NCBI GenBank assembly: GCA_963788505.1
Contig: CAWBGY010000009.1
Coordinates: 1-64,000, forward strand
Length of the DNA: 64,000 bases
Source of the DNA: JAIQFF01 sp963788505
GTDB lineage: Bacteria; Acidobacteriota; Terriglobia; Terriglobales; Acidobacteriaceae
Reading direction: 5' to 3'
The notes under the pieces were generated by a model, which worked only from the letters and a program-made list of their open reading frames with translations, did no database searches and was not told where the DNA came from. Positions 37,879 to 47,781 of the stretch are shown one piece after another (positions within the stretch are counted from its first letter, which is position 1; each line of letters starts with the position of its first letter). The position numbers were made by a program, and so were the translations under genes.

Positions 37879-38904
37879 TCAATTTATAGTCAGAACGATC
37901 CTGCCCACCACTTCCGCTCGACGGAGTTTCTCCAAAGCTTGGTTCGCGGCGGAAAGGGGTATTACATCTCCCACCGGAGGCTTGACTCGGCCCGATGCGA
38001 CCAACTCAATCGCCTGCGCGGTATTCCGGTAACCTCCGGACCGCGACCCACGAATGTCCAGTTCACGCACCGTGATCTCGCGCGGGTCCAAGGGATATCG
38101 ATCCTGGGTATATCCCACCGTTACAAGACGGCCCCCGCCGCGCAGGCACCTTATCCCCAGCTCCAGCGTCTGCTGCGCGCCCACGCAGTCGAAGACCGTA
38201 TCGACGCCTGATCCATTCGTCCATTGCGAGATATGCTGTCGGATGTTGCGGTCATCGGAAAGAAAGGTTGCCTCCGCCCCGAGTTCACGCGCGTGTGACA
38301 GTTTCTTATCGCCTAAATCCACGGCGATCACCCGGGCGCCGCAAGCTTTCACCACTTGCAATACACACTCGCCCACACCTCCAACCCCTACCACCATGAC
38401 GAGTTCAGAAATCTTCACCTCAGCACGATCGAGCACGGCGTGGACCGCGCACACCACACTATCCGCAATGACTCCGCCCTCTTCGAAGGAGATGGAATCA
38501 GGGAGGTGAAAGAGTTGGCGCCCGGGGATCTTGAAGTATTGCGCGTACGCGCCATGGTGCCCCAGTACGCCTAAAATGCCATCCAAGTTGATGCACAGAG
38601 TTTCCCGACCGGCCCGACAATGAAAGCAGTACCCGCAGGCATAAAATATGTTTGGGACGACTCGGTCGCCAACTTTGAACCCTTGCACATCTTCCCCGAC
38701 GGCGGCCACGATTCCAGAGGGTTCGTGCCCCAGTACGTGAGGTAGGTCCGGGACGTAACCCCAGCCATCGATGATGTGCAGGTCAGTTCCACAGATGCCA
38801 ACGGCTTTGGTTTGAACGAGCACCTCGCCTCGACCGATCACAGGCTCGGGAAAATCTTCAAAGACGAGCGGCTCTTTGACCTTCCGTAGCACCGCGGCTT
38901 TCAT
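37879..38904 (-). CDS. Zinc-dependent alcohol/polyol dehydrogenase (MDR family)
   Basis: 341 residues from MKAAVLRKVKEPLVFEDFPE; the open frame above 38904 lacks family sequence. Catalytic zinc site: CGTDLHIIDG and GHEPSGIV. Structural zinc: four Cys in CGYCFHCRAGRETLC. NAD site: VMVVGVGGVGECVLQVVKAC. The closest family flavour is sorbitol, threonine or L-rhamnonate-type dehydrogenases. It presumably oxidises a hydroxyl of the sugar acid handled by this cluster. It is intact and lies about 60 nt downstream-adjacent to the BKACE gene. Confidence 0.88.
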   Translation of the reverse strand: MKAAVLRKVKEPLVFEDFPEPVIGRGEVLVQTKAVGICGTDLHIIDGWGYVPDLPHVLGHEPSGIVAAVGEDVQGFKVGDRVVPNIFYACGYCFHCRAGRETLCINLDGILGVLGHHGAYAQYFKIPGRQLFHLPDSISFEEGGVIADSVVCAVHAVLDRAEVKISELVMVVGVGGVGECVLQVVKACGARVIAVDLGDKKLSHARELGAEATFLSDDRNIRQHISQWTNGSGVDTVFDCVGAQQTLELGIRCLRGGGRLVTVGYTQDRYPLDPREITVRELDIRGSRSGGYRNTAQAIELVASGRVKPPVGDVIPLSAANQALEKLRRAEVVGRIVLTIN

Positions 38905-39001
38905 AGACACACTTCTCCCTCGCCTTGAAGCGGGCGCTTTTTCGCTCCGACTCCAAGCCATTCGAAGGCATTAGAGTGTTTCTAGTGCGGAACCCACCAC
39001 A

Positions 39002-39874
39002 TCACAGTTCGCGCATCTCGCCAGGTGCGGGGTTTCCCCGCCCTTTTCGGTCCGGCAGTTTCGCAGAAGAGTCGCCAGCAGAGGCTTCTGCTTTGTCTCC
39101 CACAAACCCGAGTTGCCGTGAGATCTTGCTCGCACACTCTTTGACGACATGCGCGAGAATCGGTATGCGTTCGAACAGCATGCGCTGCGTCGGACCCGAG
39201 ATACCCACCGCCGCAACGACGATTCCGCGATGATCAACCACGGGCGCCGCTAAACAACGCACGCCAAGGTCAGTCTCTTCATCATCCAACCCGTATCCCC
39301 GCTCTCGACTCTGCTGAAGATGCTGATGGAATTGCCGAGGATCGACGATCGTTTTTTCGGTGAATCGCTGCAGTCCTTTGATGGCCAGTATGCGGTCCAC
39401 TTCTTCCGCGGACAATCCACACAGCAAGGCTTTGCCGACCGCGGACGAATGCATGGGCGCCCGCCCCCCAATGATTGTGTTCACCGTGATTACGCCGGCA
39501 TATTGTTCACTGTCGAGGTACATCACTTCGCCCTCGGTTTGAATAGCCAGATGCACGGTTTCGCGGCTCTGCGCCATCAACTCCTGTATGGCCAATCTTG
39601 CGACCTTAAGGAGCCGAATGGTGCGTAACTTCAGCGCGGCCACTTCGATCACCCTCAACCCCAACATGTATTTGCGCGTTTCTGGGTCTTGTTCGACAAA
39701 ACCTTGCCCACAGAGCGTGGACATGATGCGGTGGGTCGTGCTCTTGTCGATATCGAGCCGCCGACTCACTTCATTGACGCCCAAAGGTCCACCATTCTCC
39801 CCCAGAATGAGAAGAATCCTCAGACCTCGATCGAGCGAGTTAATCGTATATTTCCGCTTAACACCAAGCAACAT
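39002..39874 (-). CDS. IclR-family transcriptional regulator
   Basis: 290 residues. N-terminal winged helix: INSLDRGLRILLILGENGGP and VNEVSRRLDIDKSTTHRIMS. C-terminal effector domain: MAQSRETVHLAIQTEGEVMY, GGRAPMHSSAVGKALL, ARERGYGLDDEE-like and RCLAAPVVDHRGIVVAAVGI. IclR regulators of this type usually bind a small carboxylate and control adjacent catabolic genes. Its position at the head of the minus-strand cluster, next to the ADH and the DUF6786-like gene, makes it the likely local regulator. Confidence 0.9.
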   Translation of the reverse strand: MLLGVKRKYTINSLDRGLRILLILGENGGPLGVNEVSRRLDIDKSTTHRIMSTLCGQGFVEQDPETRKYMLGLRVIEVAALKLRTIRLLKVARLAIQELMAQSRETVHLAIQTEGEVMYLDSEQYAGVITVNTIIGGRAPMHSSAVGKALLCGLSAEEVDRILAIKGLQRFTEKTIVDPRQFHQHLQQSRERGYGLDDEETDLGVRCLAAPVVDHRGIVVAAVGISGPTQRMLFERIPILAHVVKECASKISRQLGFVGDKAEASAGDSSAKLPDRKGRGNPAPGEMREL

Positions 39875-39932
39875 ATCATCTCCTTAAGAAGTCGTTCTAG
39901 AAATCCTTACCTCGAGCCCTGGGTATCCCGTA

Positions 39933-41066
39933 CTAGGCGGCCATCTGATCAATTTCTGCCTTCAAGAATCGCTTACAGACAGACCCGACCGATTCCCGGC
40001 GCGATCGTATGTGGAACGTTCGATTGCGATAGGCGAAAGACTCCCCTGGCTTTAGAAACAAAGCGGGCGACATGGTCTCCAGTTCATAGGAAAGACCAGT
40101 GGGTCCGCCAACCTTCTCCGGGCCATCGATATAGACGCTCAAAGCATCGCCATCGAATGCATCCGTGTACGACCGCCAATAACCCGTCGCATAGTCCGAC
40201 TCAGGATAAAAATCGTGATCGACGAGTATCAGGTGGTCATTGTTCGGATTGTAGCTACCCAGCCTTCCCGTAGCCCGCTCTTTTTTTACGCCAATCTTGC
40301 CGCGCACTTTCCCGTCCGCCTTCAGGAGTACGCATCCTTCGAAATTCACACGACATTCCGCAGGGAAAGAACCACCCAGACAAAAATCCTTGAAATACTC
40401 GTCGACGGTTGGCGGAGAAGGAGACAACCCGACCGCCGGCCGCACCGGAACAATCACTGAGAGCTGTGGATGTTCCAGGAATTGACCCAAGCACCACATC
40501 GCAAGCGTCCCACTTTCGCGAATCCAGGGCGATGTCCCGATGTTGGTCACAACGTTGTCGCTTTGGAACGCAACCGAATCAACCGCGCCGGAAAGTTCGA
40601 GAGCGTACGGGTTGGATCTGAGCAGGCTGATTCGTCGTTCCACGCGCAAGTTGAACTTGGTCCGGCTGCCGTTGCTAAGGATCATCTCTGCCTTTAGAGT
40701 GACCGATCGTTCGTCCTTACCCACGACCTGATAACTCAGGCTGGTCATGCCGTCTTGAACCAGATAATTCTCAAAGCTGGATTTCTTTTGCCCAAACATT
40801 AAGCCGAACGGCCCGCCTTCGGGGGCGAACCAGAATCGCTCTTCGCCACCGAAGTTATTGAATACAGGATCAACTCTACCCTTCTGGATGGCTTCCTGAT
40901 TGATCCAGGCGTTAGCTTCCCCTGTGCTGGAATCGAAAGTTGAGCACATGACTCGCCCCACCAATCCAGGCGCAACCACCAGACCTCCGCGGTTTGTCGG
41001 GTCGCCCAGCAATATCGGCGCGTTGTCAGTGGACGCTAACAGATCAACCACATCCGAGAATCTCAC
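39933..41066 (-). CDS. DUF6786-like protein of unknown function
   Basis: 377 residues with a GTG start at 41066 after GAGGGCC. No signal peptide is visible. The order VVAPGLVGRVMCSTFDS, EANAWINQEAIQKG, NNFGGEERFWFAPEGGPFGL, LRVERRISLL and YATGYWRSYTDAFDGDALSV resembles a group of beta-sandwich proteins (DUF6786, from memory) that look like aldose-epimerase or mutarotase-fold proteins found in sugar loci of Bacteroidota and acidobacteria. A role in binding or isomerising a sugar is inference only. It is the first gene after the promoter at 41095-41123. Confidence 0.65.
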   Translation of the reverse strand: MRFSDVVDLLASTDNAPILLGDPTNRGGLVVAPGLVGRVMCSTFDSSTGEANAWINQEAIQKGRVDPVFNNFGGEERFWFAPEGGPFGLMFGQKKSSFENYLVQDGMTSLSYQVVGKDERSVTLKAEMILSNGSRTKFNLRVERRISLLRSNPYALELSGAVDSVAFQSDNVVTNIGTSPWIRESGTLAMWCLGQFLEHPQLSVIVPVRPAVGLSPSPPTVDEYFKDFCLGGSFPAECRVNFEGCVLLKADGKVRGKIGVKKERATGRLGSYNPNNDHLILVDHDFYPESDYATGYWRSYTDAFDGDALSVYIDGPEKVGGPTGLSYELETMSPALFLKPGESFAYRNRTFHIRSRRESVGSVCKRFLKAEIDQMAA

Positions 41067-41094
41067 TTTCGGCCCTCTGCCACAGTAGTAGCTC

Positions 41095-41123
41095 TTATAC
41101 GACCTTCATCACTTTAGTGTCAA
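41095..41123 (-). promoter_or_regulatory. Sigma-70-type promoter at the head of the catabolic cluster
   Basis: Minus-strand TTGACA (41118-41123), 17-nt spacer, GTATAA (41095-41100). Transcription would start about 20 nt before the GTG of the DUF6786-like gene and could run through the IclR gene and the cluster. Confidence 0.6.
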
Positions 41124-41296
41124 TAGTAAAATGTTATTCTATTTATGACAACACACTATCGAATAGTCGGCGGCGCGTATTCTTTATGGTTGAGCCATTC
41201 TACCTGCGCGTCTGGAACTTGACCCAAAACCCAAAAACTGGCGCAGGCGAAAGTAGAGGTAAGCTGGGGCAGAAGTCCGGAGAGGAGACGAGGACC

Positions 41297-41460
41297 ATGC
41301 CCAAGAAGGGTCACACGGAAGAGCAAATTGTGTCTGTTTTGGGCCAGGTGGAAGCGGGCGCTCGGGGGGCAGAGATTTGCCGCAAGGTCGGGATCGGCGA
41401 GGCGACTTCTATCTGTGGAAGCGACAGTATTCGGGGGTGGGGTGGGCGTGGGCGAGCTGC
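41297..41460 (+). pseudogene. IS3-family OrfA remnant
   Basis: MPKKGHTEEQIVSVLGQVEA and GAEICRKVGIGEAT, then one frame over FYLWKRQYSGVG, is the HTH_Tnp_1 OrfA of an IS3-type element. It ends at about 41460, where it meets the tail of the small gene on the opposite strand. OrfB is absent. Confidence 0.8.
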
Positions 41461-41461
41461 G

Positions 41462-41741
41462 CGCTACGACCATCGGCGACTTTTCCGTTGGTGATCTCGA
41501 CTGGGCCTTGTCTCCCCTCCGCCATTCCGCCGTTCACGAAGAGACTGAAGGTCTCCGTGGGGAACTCGCGGGAGACCTGGGCGATTGTGGTGATCGCGGT
41601 GTCCCCGCTGTTGTGGTCAAAGAAGCAATCCCTTCTCTCCCACCAACCACCGTCCGCTCTGAGAAAGTTTTTAGCAGCCTCTTCAGCGACAGCCGCATTC
41701 GGCCCGCTGACCTTGATTGAAGTGTAGTTTCTATCGCTCAT
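41462..41741 (-). pseudogene. Small unknown protein, 3' end replaced by the IS3 remnant
   Basis: ATG 41741 follows AAAGAGGACAAC. The product begins MSDRNYTSIKVSGPNAAVAE and continues FLRADGGWWERRDCFFDHN, ITTIAQVSREFPTETFSLF. After EITNGKVADGR the open frame (to a stop at 41409) is the complement of IS3 OrfA, so the native C-terminus is lost. No family recognised. The charged, soluble N-terminal 95 residues look like genuine coding sequence. Confidence 0.5.
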
Positions 41742-42876
41742 GTTGTCCTCTTTTCTCCGACAAGATTTGCCGGTGTGTCTGTCGGGAGAAGTCGCCTGTC
41801 GTTCCGGTCTTTGGCCACCGTACAAACAGCAACGCCCATCCATGAATGTCTCCGCGAACGGGCGTAGGGTTCCCCACAGTCTGAGCGGTGTGGGAAATGT
41901 CGAAACTGAAATTGGTCAAACGTGGCTCAGACGTATGACGGGCGAACCCAACCGTGCTGCTTGCTTGTTTGCGGAGAGGCGTGTCCGCATCACGTCGTGC
42001 TGCGTGTTGTCCTGCTCGTCCGTTCAATGACTACCGGACGGTCGTGCTGGGCTGCCCTTAGGCGGGTGCCGTCAGGTGCAGTGCCCTCAACTGCAAAAAA
42101 TCCAGCCCCGCGTGTCAACCTTTTTATTCGCTCTTTGTTCGCATGGACTGAAGGCGTGTACAGTGTATATTCCTAGAAAATTTTTACCCGGGGGGTGTTC
42201 TCGAACCGGGCCAAAAAATCCCAGCCAATCGTGCCCATTTAGCCGAGAGAAATCCAAAATCGCAGGGGCAGCACGCTGAGGGAAGCGGTTTGCTACGCGG
42301 CACCTCCAGCACTTTGGTAACACCGGCTGGGGTGCCCGCCCCGGGCCACTTCGATCTGGTTAAGACCCCCTATATCAGTACCTTTCGCCTTGCCCAAGCC
42401 CTGATCTGCCATTGGCTCCTCGCTTCGGCTGATGCCTCTGGCCCGGATCTCAGGAGAGCGTCACCAGAGCGTCCACAAATGTAATTCTGCCGCCAGTTAA
42501 GCCGCCATTTGCAACGCGTTAAGGGGTTGTCGCAGAGTTCACACGGAGGGCCGGACTATGCAGTAAACCGTGCAGTGCCGAAAAGCGCCACGGTTAACGA
42601 CTTTGGGGTCAATCATTTACGTCCCATCCTTTTCGTCGCACCGTCAGGCTAACCGCCGCAACAGACGAGGGGCACCCCAACGTATGATTTTCATAGATCG
42701 CAGAGGACCGGGATTGATATGAAGATGAGCGTCCAGCGTGGCCAGACCCAGTGGTGAAGTCCAGTCACAGTGGCGGTTCCCGTTTACTTTGTACACTCAT
42801 ACTGCGTCACCCCGTGCTACCGGAGGCGGACGTTCGTTATCCCCGTCTTCTGCGTTGCCCGGTTGGGCCGAACACG
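41742..42876. other. Long stretch with no recognisable gene
   Basis: Open frames occur on both strands (e.g. 41740-42030 plus, 42087-42323 minus, 42290-42484 plus), but none has a recognisable domain or ribosome site and they overlap each other. A short AT-rich patch with a T/A run and poly-G lies at about 42170-42200. I find no tRNA fold. Confidence 0.4.
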
Positions 42877-43098
42877 TCACCCTCGTTGCTCCTGCGATTC
42901 GAGCCACGCGAGGATGCTCGACCGCCGAAACCGCAGACCGCACGGCAACCGTAGAACGGGCACCGGGTTGTCGTATCGTGCCCGACCTCTGGTTCTCGTG
43001 AGATTGTAGACGCTGGATTCCTTGCACTTCAGGATGACAGCAAGGTCACTTACAGTGAGAAGTTCGTCGCTTTGCGGAACGCTTAGATCTGAAGGCAT
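42877..43098 (-). CDS. Excisionase/AlpA-like helix-turn-helix protein
   Basis: 73 residues: ELLTVSDLAVILKCKESSVY (MerR-type HTH helices), a charged wing, VLRLPCGLRFRRSSILAWLE. This is the layout of small HTH_17 excisionase-like proteins that direct integrases or activate element genes. The overlapping text on the plus strand has no domain. It lies on the same strand as the integrase at 49032-50189 and may belong to the same integrated element. Confidence 0.7.
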   Translation of the reverse strand: MPSDLSVPQSDELLTVSDLAVILKCKESSVYNLTRTRGRARYDNPVPVLRLPCGLRFRRSSILAWLESQEQRG

Positions 43099-43388
43099 TC
43101 ATGTGCCCTCCGCTTTGGAGCATTCCAGCCCCGTCCAAGGGTCGAGCATCAGGGTTGACTGCGGGACGAACCCTTACCTGAAGTCCATCTTGGATGCCCA
43201 TGCCATCTGGGTCTTGAGTCCTTCGTGACCGAAGGGGAACAACACAAAGAGCCTCGGCGTGTGTTCTGCCAGTTCTACTCCTAGTACTCGGCCGGCCTGG
43301 ACGGGCAACTCGCTTAGCCATCCGCAAACAAAGGGCACTCAATAGATAGCCTATGACTATCTATAGGTTCAGTCGCCCGGTTTCAATG

Positions 43389-43691
43389 TCACACTTCCTG
43401 CTCGGGGATTTCGAACAGCGTCCGCTGAATCTTTCTCTCCTTGCAACTGCACGAACACCCACTACGCTTGCAGCGACGATGATCGCCATTCGAGCACCCG
43501 TGGCAGGGCTTGTCGCCCAGTGCAAACTTCCTGCGTGCATCTACAAGTTCCACGCCATTACGACCAGGCTTTTTCGGACACGAGCAGGAGCACACAGTCT
43601 CGTCGAGCCTGACTCCACGGCATGCCTTGTGGTTTCCCGTCTGGCAGTAACGGCACGGGGTGTCGCCATGGGCACGTTTTAAAGTAGTCAT
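43389..43691 (-). CDS. Cys-rich two-repeat mini-protein, putative zinc binder
   Basis: 100 residues from ATG 43691, which follows a strong GGAGGGAGA site. Two tandem repeats are visible. The first reads GDTPCRYCQTGNHKACRG, then CSCSC after a short insert. The second reads GDKPCHGCSNGDHRRCKR, then CSCSC. Each has CxxC, then an H-x-x-C, then a C-x-C-x-C cluster, with Lys/Arg-rich linkers, as in small zinc-finger or metal-binding proteins. I recognise no named family. It is a plausible nucleic-acid or metal-binding accessory gene of the island. Confidence 0.65.
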   Translation of the reverse strand: MTTLKRAHGDTPCRYCQTGNHKACRGVRLDETVCSCSCPKKPGRNGVELVDARRKFALGDKPCHGCSNGDHRRCKRSGCSCSCKERKIQRTLFEIPEQEV

Positions 43692-44136
43692 ACACACTCT
43701 CCCTCCGTTAGGATACACCACAACATGCCCGCCTGTCAACACTTATTTAAAAGCGCAGCTTGCCAGGCCGACGTTCTTGCGACGCGGGACGGGGAGATTG
43801 GCTGGCTGAGTCGGCTCAGCAGGCAGAAACCCCGCGGGGAGTGCCGGCGTCACTTCGTGGAGTGGCAGTGCGTATTTCCTGGGGGAGTTTGTTGCTGTCG
43901 AATGTTCGGTGGCATTAGCGTACAAACTGGGGTTGTGCGTTTATATGTGATATCCAACACTTGACCATGCACGCCGTGCTGTCGGATGGTGACAATACTG
44001 TCAGGTAAGACCCTGGGGTAGGGCGAACAACGGCGCAAGCTTGTGCTAACGCTCGCGGGCCGTAAGGCCCTAAATAGACAGTTGAGCATTATTCAGCCAG
44101 ACGAACTGGACGGGTCATTGGGGAGTGACCTACGCC
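43692..44136. other. Gap with no recognisable gene
   Basis: Upstream of the Cys-rich gene and downstream of the kinase gene (both minus strand). No domain-bearing frame and no tRNA. The promoter of the Cys-rich gene should lie here, but no convincing -35/-10 pair stands out. Confidence 0.35.
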
Positions 44137-47103
44137 CTACTGCAGCTTAGCGTACTCCGCCTTGGCTTCCTTCAGAATGGGAATGTCCGAGTCAGCGTCT
44201 TTCCACAAAGCGAAGAAGTGCTGGTAGGCCTTGCGGGCGCCTTCTTTGTCGCCACTCATGATCTTGGCTCGACCCAGTTGCAAATACGCCAGTGCGCCCA
44301 GCACGAAATTTTGTACGATGTTCCGGTGGTCGATGAGTTTCTGAAACTCGGCTGCTGCTTGCGCGCCCTGGCCAGCTTTCAGGTAGGCCTCGCCGCGTAC
44401 ATATACAGGATAGAGACTCGCCGCGAAGGGCGGGGGAGCACCCAGTTCATAGCCAGACGCCGCCTCCAATATCCTGATAGCTTTTTCAGGGTGGTTACGG
44501 TTCAGTTCGACGGCGGCTAATATTGTCGGCAGCCAGTAACCATTCAGCACCGTATTCAACGGGGAACGCTTGGCGATGTCATCAGCCATCCTCTGTGCTC
44601 CATCTGTTTCTCCTGAACGGGCCAAGGCCAGAGCCACCAGGATTTGGGAATCGCGGTTAGAGGCTAACGTCATCGCCGCAGTACTCTGCTGTCGTGCCTG
44701 GGCCGAGTTTCCAAGTTCTGCGTCCCGGAGGGCCGCGTTCAGTAGCCATAGTGCTCCTGTTTCTTTCTGGTCGTTGCGTTTTGCCACATCCGCGGCCCTG
44801 GCGGAGAGTTCTCTCGCTTTCGTTGGGCGTCCCGCACTCGCCTCAGTATCCGATTGCAAAGATAGGAATAGGTCCTCCGCTTCGGGCTTGCCGATGGACC
44901 AAGCAACCTGTCGTTGCATTTCTGCCGCGTCGCCTTCAAGAAATGCTATCCCATAGCGGATTGAGTGGATACCGTCGTTATCCAGATTGCGTGCTAGCGC
45001 GAGTGCAAAAAGAGACTTGGCTTCGTCGAGACGACCTAAAAATACATAGATCAACATAAGATTCTGATAACTAATTCCTGTGTCGGGGTTGAGGCGCAGG
45101 CCTTCCATGAGCCTTGGTAAGGCTTTCTCATACTGTCCGACATCGGAGAAACTAATCGCCAAGTACTGCTGGGGTACAAAATCTCGAGGGTAGCTTGCCG
45201 CCCACTGTTCACTGACCTGATTGACCTTGTCCAATTCCCCCGTTATGGAGAAGTAGTAGAGACTAGAAATATTGAATTTTTCCTTCTCGCTTGTACGTTC
45301 TCGTAGCTCAAATGCCCTCTGCAAGTTCTCGTTCGCTAATCCCAACTCACTGAGATTTAGATATGTTTGCCCGAGCCAGCCATACGCCATAGCGAAATTT
45401 GGATCAAGCTCGATGGCTCGCTTGAACATCGGGACAGCTGCTGTGTTGCCGTCTTCCAGAAGAGCTTTCACACCCCTGCTGTAGGCCTGTAGCGCTTCCA
45501 GCGACGGCGTTGTAGCCTCCTCTAGCGGAGCGTCGTGTTTCCGCACGGTGGTGAGTGATTCTCCAAGCTTCGTTCGCAGGCTGGCTGCTGCCTTGTCCAG
45601 CTCCTTCAGGACCGTTTCTTTCGACGCTGCCTCAACCTGTTCCAGCGCCAATACGTCCCCCACCCTGCAGTTTGATGCCTTCAGCCCGATTACGTAGTGG
45701 CTTCCGAGGCTGGAAATTGAGCCAACCAGCGATGCCTTGCTGTTAGTGCGCAAGCAAATCTCCCGCGCAACTACCTGAGTGACCCGGTCTCCAGGAGCGC
45801 GTCCCATTAACTTCAGGGTATCGCTTACTTTCTGCTCGGGGAGAAGATTCAGGAAGGGCGATTGGGAAAGTGAAGCGGAGAGACCTTGCTTGAGCGTATC
45901 GTCGAAGACCGGGTCGCCTGTGCTGTTGGCAAAATCGCCGAGCACGATGGTGTCCTTCTCGGTCAGCGGCTTGGTGTGATGCGAACGATAGTAAAGTCCG
46001 CCTGCGATCAATGCCATTACCACCAGGGCTGTCGCTGGGGTTACTACCTTCCAGAGCTTTTTATTGTGAACTTCGGGTGCCTCGGTGGTTTTTAATGCAA
46101 TGGACGATGGAGATGAAGACAAGCTGGAAGGCGAACCCGATGCCGACACGGGTTGTGGAGCTGCCGCTTGAGAACCACCCTCTTGCTCCGCCTGGACGTT
46201 CCCAGAACTGGCAATTCCAACCCGCCCCGTCTCTGTGTCCCGCTTCAACCTCTGCAGTTCCGATCTCATGTCAGAGGCGTGCTGATAACGCAACTCACGG
46301 TCCTTCTCCAGCGCCCGGTTGATTGTGTCTTCCAGCTTTGGCGGCAAGTCTGGATTCAGCCGTAGCGGGGATAGAGGGGGCCGGTTCATGATTCCGTCGA
46401 AGATGACACCTGAACTCTCACCACGAAACGGCAGAGTGCCCGTCGCCATCTCATACAGCACCACTCCGAACGAGAAAAGGTCAGTACGGGCGTCGAGTTC
46501 TTTGGCTCGAACCTGCTCCGGCGACATGTATGCAACTGTTCCTAAAGCCGCTCCCGGACTGGTCAGGTGTTCCTCGTCCACTGTGCCCGTCTCCGTGTTG
46601 GCCGCCGCGATCTTGCTCGAAGAGCTGGTCGCAGGGGTAACTTTCGCCAGGCCAAAGTCGAGAATCTTGGCGTGACCACGCTTGGTCACGAAGATATTCG
46701 CGGGCTTGATGTCGCGGTGAATTATGCCCTCGCTGTGCGCTGCATCCAATGCGTCGGCTATCTGAATCGCCAGCCCGAGCAAAACATCGGTCTCGATGGG
46801 TTTTCCGGCGATGCGATGCTTTAGCGTCACTCCATCCAGATACTCCATGGCGATGAACGCTTGGCCGTGCTGATCGTCTATTTCGTAGATCGTGCAGATG
46901 TTTGGGTGATTGAGGGCCGATGCGGCCTGCGCTTCTCGTTGAAAACGGGCTAGAGCTTGGAGGTCTTTGGCTACTTCGTCGGGCAGGAATTTCAAGGCTA
47001 CAAAGCGATGGAGTTTGATGTCCTCGGCCTTGTACACCACACCCATCCCCCCGCCTCCGAGCTTCTCGACGATGCGGTAGTGCGAGATGGTCTGGCCGAT
47101 CAT
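44137..47103 (-). CDS. Membrane-anchored Ser/Thr protein kinase with TPR sensor domain
   Basis: 988 residues. Kinase domain about 9-285: Gly loop LGGGGMGVVYKAE, Lys38 in VALKFL, HRDIKPAN at 129-136, DFG at 149-151, APE-like MSPEQV. A Ser/Pro/Ala-rich linker leads to one membrane helix at about 352-372. The outside part has an FANSTGDPVFDDTL block (about 388 on) and then TPRs to the end (FAMAYGWLGQTYLNLSELGL, AKAGQGAQAAAEFQKL-like). This is the common acidobacterial PknB-type architecture: external TPRs sense or bind and the cytoplasmic kinase phosphorylates. Targets unknown. All catalytic residues are present. Confidence 0.92.
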   Translation of the reverse strand: MIGQTISHYRIVEKLGGGGMGVVYKAEDIKLHRFVALKFLPDEVAKDLQALARFQREAQAASALNHPNICTIYEIDDQHGQAFIAMEYLDGVTLKHRIAGKPIETDVLLGLAIQIADALDAAHSEGIIHRDIKPANIFVTKRGHAKILDFGLAKVTPATSSSSKIAAANTETGTVDEEHLTSPGAALGTVAYMSPEQVRAKELDARTDLFSFGVVLYEMATGTLPFRGESSGVIFDGIMNRPPLSPLRLNPDLPPKLEDTINRALEKDRELRYQHASDMRSELQRLKRDTETGRVGIASSGNVQAEQEGGSQAAAPQPVSASGSPSSLSSSPSSIALKTTEAPEVHNKKLWKVVTPATALVVMALIAGGLYYRSHHTKPLTEKDTIVLGDFANSTGDPVFDDTLKQGLSASLSQSPFLNLLPEQKVSDTLKLMGRAPGDRVTQVVAREICLRTNSKASLVGSISSLGSHYVIGLKASNCRVGDVLALEQVEAASKETVLKELDKAAASLRTKLGESLTTVRKHDAPLEEATTPSLEALQAYSRGVKALLEDGNTAAVPMFKRAIELDPNFAMAYGWLGQTYLNLSELGLANENLQRAFELRERTSEKEKFNISSLYYFSITGELDKVNQVSEQWAASYPRDFVPQQYLAISFSDVGQYEKALPRLMEGLRLNPDTGISYQNLMLIYVFLGRLDEAKSLFALALARNLDNDGIHSIRYGIAFLEGDAAEMQRQVAWSIGKPEAEDLFLSLQSDTEASAGRPTKARELSARAADVAKRNDQKETGALWLLNAALRDAELGNSAQARQQSTAAMTLASNRDSQILVALALARSGETDGAQRMADDIAKRSPLNTVLNGYWLPTILAAVELNRNHPEKAIRILEAASGYELGAPPPFAASLYPVYVRGEAYLKAGQGAQAAAEFQKLIDHRNIVQNFVLGALAYLQLGRAKIMSGDKEGARKAYQHFFALWKDADSDIPILKEAKAEYAKLQ

Positions 47104-47562
47104 GGAGTCGAGCCATGGTAGGTTGGGTGCGATGGCAAGTCAACGCAAGCCGACAATTTGGCGGTATCTCAAAACCGTTGTTGGCGAAAAATCCCTATTA
47201 CAGTGCGCCGGGGTAAACCGGCATGAAGTAGAGGATGCAAGAGCCTTACGAGAAAGGAGTAGCGATCCGCTCGGCCTCGAGTCTTGCGCTGCTACCGCGA
47301 GGGACACAGCGAAGCGTAGACAGAGGATAGGCGGGGTGGGTATTCAGCTCCGAAAAGATGCAATCCGGACGCCGACGTCTTTGTAATGCGCGGAAGGCAA
47401 CATGAACAGGCGCGATAGCGCGAGCTCCTGCTCAGTCCGGCGTAGTCGAAGACCCCAGACACGCCTAGAAACTTCATGCACGAGAACCGGGAGACCTCGC
47501 AGACGCCTGCGGCACGAGTGAGTCGCAGGACGGCGGGAGAAGGCTTAGGCCACACGGCCCGC

Positions 47563-47745
47563 ATGTACGTCTGCGAGGAGTCGGACAGCGGCATAGTACC
47601 GATGAATCATTCGAACAAAGACGGCAAGCACGTCGGCGGAGAGTGAGGAGGGAAGGCTGCTGATCAAGGAGAACACTCTCCCTCTCGACACGTGCCCGAC
47701 ATAGAGCGGGACCGCGCGTGTTCCACGGGTGGGCGAGTGTACGGA
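47563..47745 (+). pseudogene. Intron-encoded reverse transcriptase, N-terminal stub
   Basis: ATG 47563 opens MYVCEESDSGIVPMNHSNKD, the conserved N-terminal leader of group II intron RT/maturases. A TGA interrupts it near 47645, and the other frames continue as LLIKENTLPLDTCPT and VFHGWASVRT before a deletion joins it to the domain V region. No RT motifs remain. Confidence 0.65.
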
Positions 47746-47781
47746 CAAGCAGCATGCTTGGCCGTTATTCATCTGCGATAA

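Noticed and set aside
41740..42484. Open frames on both strands in the gene-poor stretch
   Set aside because: They overlap each other, show no recognisable domain and have no ribosome site.
45272..46824. Plus-strand frames over the kinase gene
   Set aside because: Shadows of a clear 988-residue kinase on the other strand.
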